From positions 1 to 19,904 of the forward strand of contig UQYD01000036.1 in assembly GCA_900545305.1 (NCBI GenBank): 19,904 nucleotides of DNA, in the 5' to 3' direction. Each line of letters begins with the position of its first letter. Within the stretch, counting starts at the first letter, position 1. This document shows positions 15,503 to 19,904 of this stretch, in pieces. This DNA is from an uncultured Eubacterium sp. (GTDB lineage Bacteria; Bacillota; Clostridia; Lachnospirales; CAG-274). Position numbers and translations under genes: made by a program. The notes beneath the pieces were generated by a model, which was given only the letters and a program-made list of their open reading frames with translations, did no database searches and had not been told where the DNA came from.

Positions 15503-16957
15503 ATGAAAGACTTTGTTTCTGAAATTAAGAAGATAAATACTGATGGACTTATTTACAAATTTTCAGAAATATCCATTGATATGTTCAAAAAGGTTCAATG
15601 TTGGAGAAATGTAGAAGTACCTGTCGTGCGTTACGGGAAACATCAAAAAATACTTGTGCAGTTATCAGCATGGGATATTCCTAATATTGCATTTCTTTCC
15701 GTGAAGGAGAGCAATGATTATCGTCATGCGGATAAAGTATCTTCTGTAGGACAACTTGTTGATTTGTATCGAGAATATGATAATGAGCATTCGGCAGCAG
15801 AAAGCATTAAAAACGCTGCTGATGGAGTATTCCGTGTTGTTTTAGGGATGACCGCAGAGCAGTTCCAATATCAAAATTTATGGTGGATATTTGAAAAGTT
15901 TAATAGAGATTATTATATTTTGTTAGCAGCGAAAAATTTTGAACATAGACGTGAAATAGATACCAATGCTGCCGTAAAGGAGGTGTTTGGTTGTTCAGCA
16001 GATGATTATATTGCTATACTTCTAATGATATTTTGGCTTTGCAGTCAACACCCAGATCCGCTATCAGCTCCAGAAAGTCTATACTGTAGAAAAGAAAATA
16101 CTATTTTAACCACAGAAAATATCACTAAATTTGTTGGGTATTATTCTTGCGACTATAAAGAGTTACGAGAACATTCATTAGGAAAACAACTATTATATTC
16201 AAAGCCTTTTATTAAAACTCAAAGGCATGGAGAATATCTGGCTGTAAGCATGTATCTTGTTGCAATGATGGTTGGAAATGGGCTTTATTGGCTTGTTAGA
16301 GACTATTACTTTAAGCAAGGAACTCAGAAGTTTGTTAATGCATTTGGATTGTTGTTTGAGGATTATATTAAAGATTTAGCTTTGAATTATTGCGAAACTT
16401 CTGAATACAAGGTATTGTCCGCTGGGGCGAAAAAAGGGGCTGATTTTCTGTTTGATTTTGGCATGCTTCAATTACTTGTTGAATCAAAATCATCATTACT
16501 TAAGTTAGATGCTAAACAACAGGTTCCTAATATGGAATCAACGAACACCTTTTTCAATCGTACGATAAGTGAAGCATACACACAACTAAACAGTAGTTAT
16601 GAGGAACTTAAGGGAAAGATAGAGGTTCCTATAATAAAAATTATTTTGTTGTACGATGAGTTTTCTAATACAGCGATTATTGAATTGTCAGAGAAAGAAA
16701 TATTTGAAAAAGATAATCTTTGTTTTGTTATGACGATTCGTGAATTAGAAATATTGCTTTATCTTCATTATAATGACAAAACAAAAGAAGAACAGATTTT
16801 GAACAAATTGCTTGACTCAACAAAGTCGGATGGATTGCGAAAGAGACAGAATATAGGGACTATTTATGATGAGTTATCCATACATGAAAACCAACACTTT
16901 GATGGACAGATGGACTATTTTGCCAGAATGGTAGAACACTTTGAAAATAACCTGTAA
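15503..16957 (+). CDS. Unknown protein with PD-(D/E)xK-like nuclease motif, partner of the MmeI-like gene
   Basis: I do not recognise this 484-residue family. The first 300 residues are mostly helical and hydrophobic in places, with aromatic-rich stretches such as NLWWIFEKF. Residues 312-329 read GADFLFDFGMLQLLVESK: Asp314 or Asp318, a hydrophobic strand, then Glu327-x-Lys329, the layout of a PD-(D/E)xK nuclease core. A polar helix with AKQQ follows, where many such nucleases place a Gln. The gene starts 11 bases after the MmeI-like stop with an AAGGA site, and a strong terminator follows its stop, so the two form one unit. It is AT-richer than the first part of the MmeI-like gene. It could be a second nuclease, a defence effector or a partner of the modification enzyme. 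The start at 15503 fits better than the GTG at 15443, which lies inside the upstream gene. Confidence 0.75.
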   Translation: MKDFVSEIKKINTDGLIYKFSEISIDMFKKVQCWRNVEVPVVRYGKHQKILVQLSAWDIPNIAFLSVKESNDYRHADKVSSVGQLVDLYREYDNEHSAAESIKNAADGVFRVVLGMTAEQFQYQNLWWIFEKFNRDYYILLAAKNFEHRREIDTNAAVKEVFGCSADDYIAILLMIFWLCSQHPDPLSAPESLYCRKENTILTTENITKFVGYYSCDYKELREHSLGKQLLYSKPFIKTQRHGEYLAVSMYLVAMMVGNGLYWLVRDYYFKQGTQKFVNAFGLLFEDYIKDLALNYCETSEYKVLSAGAKKGADFLFDFGMLQLLVESKSSLLKLDAKQQVPNMESTNTFFNRTISEAYTQLNSSYEELKGKIEVPIIKIILLYDEFSNTAIIELSEKEIFEKDNLCFVMTIRELEILLYLHYNDKTKEEQILNKLLDSTKSDGLRKRQNIGTIYDELSIHENQHFDGQMDYFARMVEHFENNL

Positions 16958-16960
16958 TTG

Positions 16961-17019
16961 AAAATCGCTGTAATTTTTCATCCTCACAAGGATGGTAATT
17001 GCAGCGATTTTATATTTTT
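16961..17019 (+). terminator. Strong terminator of the restriction operon
   Basis: A 15-bp stem with one G-T pair, AAAATCGCTGTAATT (16961-16975) with AATTGCAGCGATTTT (16997-17011), contains an inner hairpin CATCC/GGATG and is followed by a T-rich tail. It starts four bases after the stop of the companion gene. An open frame across it (16958-17245) is not a gene. Confidence 0.85.
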
Positions 17020-17128
17020 GTACATAAAAGTCTTACTATGTTATGTCTTTGCTCCCAGGACAAATCCGGCCGAACGGAAAAAGAAGCAGAGGTATATACC
17101 AAGCCTTTATTTCGCTGTAGCTAAACGC

Positions 17129-17956
17129 CTATTCTTTGTTCTCTGTGGACAACTCCAACATTTGTTTTGTAAGCTGCTGAAGCAACGCAGATGTGGATTC
17201 ATCCATAGGAATCACTTTTCCAACATAGGTAGCCATAGCGGCTGATACATCATCGGTGGTCAGCTCAGATTGCGGTTTGTCCAGCAGTGAATCACGGATG
17301 CCCTTCACAGCTTCTGCCGTAGCGATTGCTCCGGTAGGCTGTTGCGCTATTACATCCTCTTTGATTTCTCGGATAATTTTCATCAGAATGTTCTTGATTT
17401 TCTCAACATCCGCTTCATTGCTCTGAATTTTTGTGGAGTTCAGGAAGCTTATATCCTTGATGAGTTCTGCTCGTTTGGATGGTTCTGCGCTCATCAGTTC
17501 AGCCAGCGGCTCGGTGGCAAGGTCAATGATTTGATTTCTTGCCATAATTCCGTTAGCGATTGTATTGTTAAAATAGTTTTTTATCAGTGTGCAAAGCTTC
17601 GGGAATTGCTCATGCTCTAAAAGTCGATTTAGTATATCTGGATCAATGGTTTTCAAAATCAGTCTGCGGATTACTTCTTCTGACAATCCAAGCTGAGAAA
17701 TATCATAACTTTTAGGAACACTGATGGGAGTCAGGCAAAGCAGATAATCTGTTGAAACATGAAAAATTTTAGCCAGAGATATTAAAAGAGAGCTGCCAAT
17801 ATTGGTTGTTTCTCCACTCTCTAATCGGCTAATCTGAGAGTGTGCAACAAATATTTTTTCTGCCAGTTCTTTTTGGCTCCATCCCCTATCCTGTCTCAAT
17901 AAACGGACACGATAAGAGGTGGTGTTTTCTGGTTCATCATCATAATTTTTCTTCAC
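17129..17956 (-). CDS. XRE-family transcriptional regulator of the element
   Basis: The 275-residue protein has an N-terminal helix-turn-helix of the Cro/CI/XRE type (about 15-73: SYRVRLLRQDRGWSQKELAE, then AHSQISRLESGE). The rest (about 80-275) is helical, has no domain I recognise and probably mediates oligomer formation. The GTG start at 17956 is chosen because AGGGGGGTG (17970-17962) lies five bases upstream on the minus strand; a longer frame begins at 18004 but would run through the promoter. Such regulators usually control element replication, excision or transfer and their own gene. It is convergent with the restriction operon. The target genes here are not known. Confidence 0.85.
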   Translation of the reverse strand: MKKNYDDEPENTTSYRVRLLRQDRGWSQKELAEKIFVAHSQISRLESGETTNIGSSLLISLAKIFHVSTDYLLCLTPISVPKSYDISQLGLSEEVIRRLILKTIDPDILNRLLEHEQFPKLCTLIKNYFNNTIANGIMARNQIIDLATEPLAELMSAEPSKRAELIKDISFLNSTKIQSNEADVEKIKNILMKIIREIKEDVIAQQPTGAIATAEAVKGIRDSLLDKPQSELTTDDVSAAMATYVGKVIPMDESTSALLQQLTKQMLELSTENKE

Positions 17957-17983
17957 AATAGCACCCCCCTTATTTTTGTGTTT

Positions 17984-18012
17984 ATTATAATCTATCCTGT
18001 GCAAATTTGCAA
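17984..18012 (-). promoter_or_regulatory. Promoter of the XRE regulator with overlapping palindrome
   Basis: On the minus strand TTGCAA (18012-18007) and a perfect TATAAT (17989-17984) are 17 bases apart. The 12-bp perfect palindrome TGCAAATTTGCA at 18000-18011 overlaps the -35 box and spacer. This is a natural place for the regulator to bind and repress its own gene. Confidence 0.7.
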
Positions 18013-18039
18013 TTTTTCAAGTTCATACTTTCCGTATTT

Positions 18040-18076
18040 GCGGCTTTCGTGGATAAACGAGAGCCGCTTATTTTTT
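18040..18076 (+). terminator. Terminator in the leader before the replication genes
   Basis: GCGGCTTTCG (18040-18049) pairs with CGAGAGCCGC (18058-18067), with one G-T pair, followed by TTATTTTTT. It points along the plus strand, yet the nearest gene upstream is transcribed the other way. It may therefore be a leader attenuator or a block against antisense transcription. Confidence 0.75.
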
Positions 18077-18262
18077 GCATTACACTTGGCTTAACGATCG
18101 ATCGGAACAACTGAATGACCGTCCAGACCGAGATAAACCGCCAAGATTTCCACAAAAGGAACGAGCGCCCCTCAAGGGGACGACACAGCGCCGAGCAGGG
18201 TTGCCTGTCAGGAAACGGAATGGGTAGAACGGCTTAATAAAAACCAAGCAGGAGGATTATGA
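18077..18262 (+). promoter_or_regulatory. Structured noncoding region ahead of the CHC2 gene
   Basis: No gene lies here. The 10-bp palindrome CGATCGATCG is at 18095-18104, and a short hairpin CCCCT-CA-AGGGG is at 18168-18179. The section 18110-18240 is GC-rich and purine-biased. This layout is typical of a leader, a replication origin or a transfer origin in such elements, but no specific motif could be identified. Confidence 0.35.
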
Positions 18263-18880
18263 GTGAGTATTTTTGAAACTGTGAAAGCGACTATCTCCGT
18301 TAGACAGGCTGCTGAATGTTACGGATTGAAATTGAGTCGCAATAATATGGTTTGCTGTCCCTTCCACGATGACCGACACCCAAGCATGAAGTTGAACGAG
18401 GATTACTTCTTCTGCTTCGGCTGTGGAGCCAAGGGAGATGTAATTGATCTTGTAGCAAAGCTGTTCAATTTGAGCAACTACGAAGCGACGCAAAAGTTGG
18501 CTGCGGACTTCGGACTTGATCCGAAACCGCCCAATGCAGCAGCAATGGCAAAACCCAAACTCCCTCATATCCGCCAGTTCCGGGAGGACGAAATGCTCTG
18601 CTTCCGTGTGCTGACGGATTATCTGCATCTGTTGGAAGAACGGAAAGTACGGTATGCGCCTAAGACACCAGAAGATGAATGGGATGACCGTTTTGTGGAA
18701 GCCTGTCAGATGTTAGATCATATAGAACATCTGGCAGATATTTTAACGGTTGGTTCTTTGGAGGAGAGAGTTGTTGTGGTAGACGAGTTAAAGAAGGAGG
18801 GCAAAATCGCCTTCCTTCAGGACTATGTGGAACGAAAAAAGGAGGTGGCATACCATGGCGAAGAACCGGAAAATGCCTGA
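18263..18880 (+). CDS. CHC2 zinc-finger protein (DnaG-like primase zinc domain)
   Basis: The 205-residue protein starts with a CHC2 zinc domain as in DNA primases: CPFH (Cys32, His35) and CFGCG (Cys51, Cys54), followed by AKGDVIDLVAKLF. In primase this domain recognises template DNA. The TOPRIM catalytic domain is missing, so it is a stand-alone zinc-binding module; the rest is helical and charged. Such proteins occur with P4-like helicases in integrative elements and plasmids. The start is a GTG at 18263, seven bases after AGGAGG (18250-18255). The last 26 bases overlap the next gene, so the two are translationally coupled. Confidence 0.88.
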   Translation: MSIFETVKATISVRQAAECYGLKLSRNNMVCCPFHDDRHPSMKLNEDYFFCFGCGAKGDVIDLVAKLFNLSNYEATQKLAADFGLDPKPPNAAAMAKPKLPHIRQFREDEMLCFRVLTDYLHLLEERKVRYAPKTPEDEWDDRFVEACQMLDHIEHLADILTVGSLEERVVVVDELKKEGKIAFLQDYVERKKEVAYHGEEPENA

Positions 18881-19904
18881 TATGAATCTACCTGTCTGGT
18901 TTGATGGGCAGAACATCAACGAAGCTCTGCTTTGTGAGGAATTTTTGCATGAACGCAAAATCATTTTCACGAACAGGGCTTTTTTTACGCCCGAAGGACG
19001 GGTGACAGATGATATTTTCCTGCGGAGCGAGGTTTACGAAAAACTGAAAAGTTATTCCATCAGCAGCGTACCGCAGAAGATCAAAAATATCATGGAATTG
19101 TTGAAACTGGAAGCAATGGCAGAGGATTTTCCACCGCAGCCAGACCGTATCCATGTGGCTAACGGAACGCTCATGCTGGATGGGAGATTTGCTGAGGGAA
19201 AAACGGAAATCGTACAGAGCCGTCTGCCTGTTTCTTATAATCCAAACGCACCTGCACCTGTGCTTTGGCTGAACTTTCTGGATGGGCTGCTGTACTCGGA
19301 GGATATTCCCACCTTGCAGGAGTTCATCGGCTATTGCCTGATTCCCTCCAACAAAGGACAGCGGATGATGGTCATTAAGGGCAACGGCGGCGAGGGCAAA
19401 TCCCAAATCGGAGCTGTGCTTTCGACTATTTTTGGAACAAACATGAAAGACGGCAGCATCGGCAAGATTTCCGAAAACCGCTTTGCCCGTGCCGATCTGG
19501 AACACATCCTGCTGTGCGTGGATGATGATATGCGAATGGAAGCCCTGCGCCAAACCAACTATGTAAAGTCCATCGTTACAGCACAGGGAAAGATGGACTT
19601 GGAGCGAAAAGGCAAGCAGAGTTATCAGGGCTGGATGTTTGCCCGGCTGCTTGCGTTCAGTAACGGCGATCTGCAAGCTCTGTATGACCGCAGCGATGGT
19701 TTTTACCGCAGACAGCTTGTGCTGACAACCAAGGAGAAACCTGTGGACAGGGCTGACGATCCTGACCTTGCCGAGAAGATGAAAGGTGAAGCGGAAGGGA
19801 TTTTTCTTTGGGCATTTGAAGGCTTGCAGCGGCTTGTTGCCAACAACTTTAAGTTTACGGAGAGTGAGCGCATCCGTGCAAACCGGGAAGCGGTCAAGCG
19901 TGAC
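18855..19904 (+). CDS. P4/D5-like phage or plasmid helicase-primase, partial
   Basis: The frame is open from ATG 18855 to the window edge (350 codons), so the gene is cut. It has the SF3 helicase core of the phage/plasmid primase (P4 gpalpha, D5) family: Walker A GNGGEGKS (176-183), Walker B LLCVDDDM (about 219-226), and further on LLAFSNGDLQALYDRSDGFY, matching the sensor region and the arginine finger area. The N-terminus resembles the D5_N domain, with HVANGTLMLDG. Such proteins unwind and prime DNA at the element's origin. GGAGGT (18841-18846) is a good ribosome site; the overlap with the CHC2 gene fits a split primase-helicase pair. Confidence 0.88.
   Translation, partial: MAKNRKMPDMNLPVWFDGQNINEALLCEEFLHERKIIFTNRAFFTPEGRVTDDIFLRSEVYEKLKSYSISSVPQKIKNIMELLKLEAMAEDFPPQPDRIHVANGTLMLDGRFAEGKTEIVQSRLPVSYNPNAPAPVLWLNFLDGLLYSEDIPTLQEFIGYCLIPSNKGQRMMVIKGNGGEGKSQIGAVLSTIFGTNMKDGSIGKISENRFARADLEHILLCVDDDMRMEALRQTNYVKSIVTAQGKMDLERKGKQSYQGWMFARLLAFSNGDLQALYDRSDGFYRRQLVLTTKEKPVDRADDPDLAEKMKGEAEGIFLWAFEGLQRLVANNFKFTESERIRANREAVKRD

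Larger units (their letters stand above)
12396..19904 (+). mobile_element. Left part of an integrative (probably conjugative) element
   Basis: From the rlmD junction to the right edge the genes are accessory: restriction-modification, a companion protein, an XRE regulator and a replication module with CHC2 zinc-finger protein and a P4/D5-type helicase. Base composition is mixed and in places GC-richer than the core genes. Relaxase, coupling protein and recombinase genes are not visible, so the conjugative label is inferred from gene content and target site. Confidence 0.7.

Noticed and set aside
16958..17245. 95-codon open frame after the companion gene
   Set aside because: It starts next to the previous stop, runs through a strong terminator and overlaps the end of the XRE gene on the other strand.
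18888..19676. 262-codon open frame on the minus strand
   Set aside because: It lies opposite the P4/D5-like helicase, whose Walker motifs fix the true strand.
1..19904. CRISPR arrays, tRNA and rRNA genes, insertion sequences
   Set aside because: No regularly spaced direct repeats, cloverleaf sequences, rRNA motifs or transposase motifs were recognised on either strand.

Overview
The window suggests a low-GC, Gram-positive member of the Clostridia (Bacillota). The evidence is the gene cluster murB-rapZ-whiA-HPr/Crh-like, a valine T-box riboswitch in front of valS, a YhaM-type exoribonuclease, an RlmD-type methyltransferase and strong AT bias outside the last third. I would not name a genus. 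Hand translation and motif reading support 15 protein genes; two are cut by the window edges. No tRNA, rRNA or CRISPR array is visible.

Layout. (1) 1-3419: tail of a ROK-family sugar kinase, then murB, rapZ, whiA and a Crh-like HPr protein, all on the plus strand with short gaps or overlaps. This is a cell-wall, carbon-regulation and division cluster, and the yvcK/glmR gene often found between rapZ and whiA is absent. (2) 3420-6338: T-box leader and valS. (3) 6339-6720: a dense array of about ten tight hairpins with no coding potential, then a strong terminator at 6812-6847. (4) 6890-9025: a strong promoter, a leader of about 475 nt with an inverted repeat and two tiny reading frames, and a GPH-family (MelB-like) sugar/cation symporter with highly biased codons. 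(5) 9186-9959: a bidirectional terminator and a minus-strand gene for a divergent ThyX-like protein. (6) 10097-12671: a YhaM-like OB-fold/HD exoribonuclease, then rlmD.

From about 12350 the DNA changes character. The last 92 codons of rlmD are GC-richer and are not part of a normal RlmD, which should end near residue 451. This is the signature of an integrative element inserted in the 3' end of rlmD/rumA, with the element supplying a new C-terminal tail. The element runs off the right edge. Its visible content is an MmeI-like single-chain type IIL restriction-modification enzyme, a co-oriented companion of unknown family with a PD-(D/E)xK-like motif, a strong terminator, a minus-strand XRE-family regulator with its own promoter and palindrome, a structured leader, and a replication module (CHC2 zinc-finger protein overlapping a P4/D5-like helicase).

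The best candidate for a little-described system is the pair at 12702-16957: an MmeI-like enzyme plus a separate nuclease-like protein, placed just inside the element's left end behind the host rlmD promoter. The hairpin array after valS and the His-less HPr are the most unusual features of the core region.
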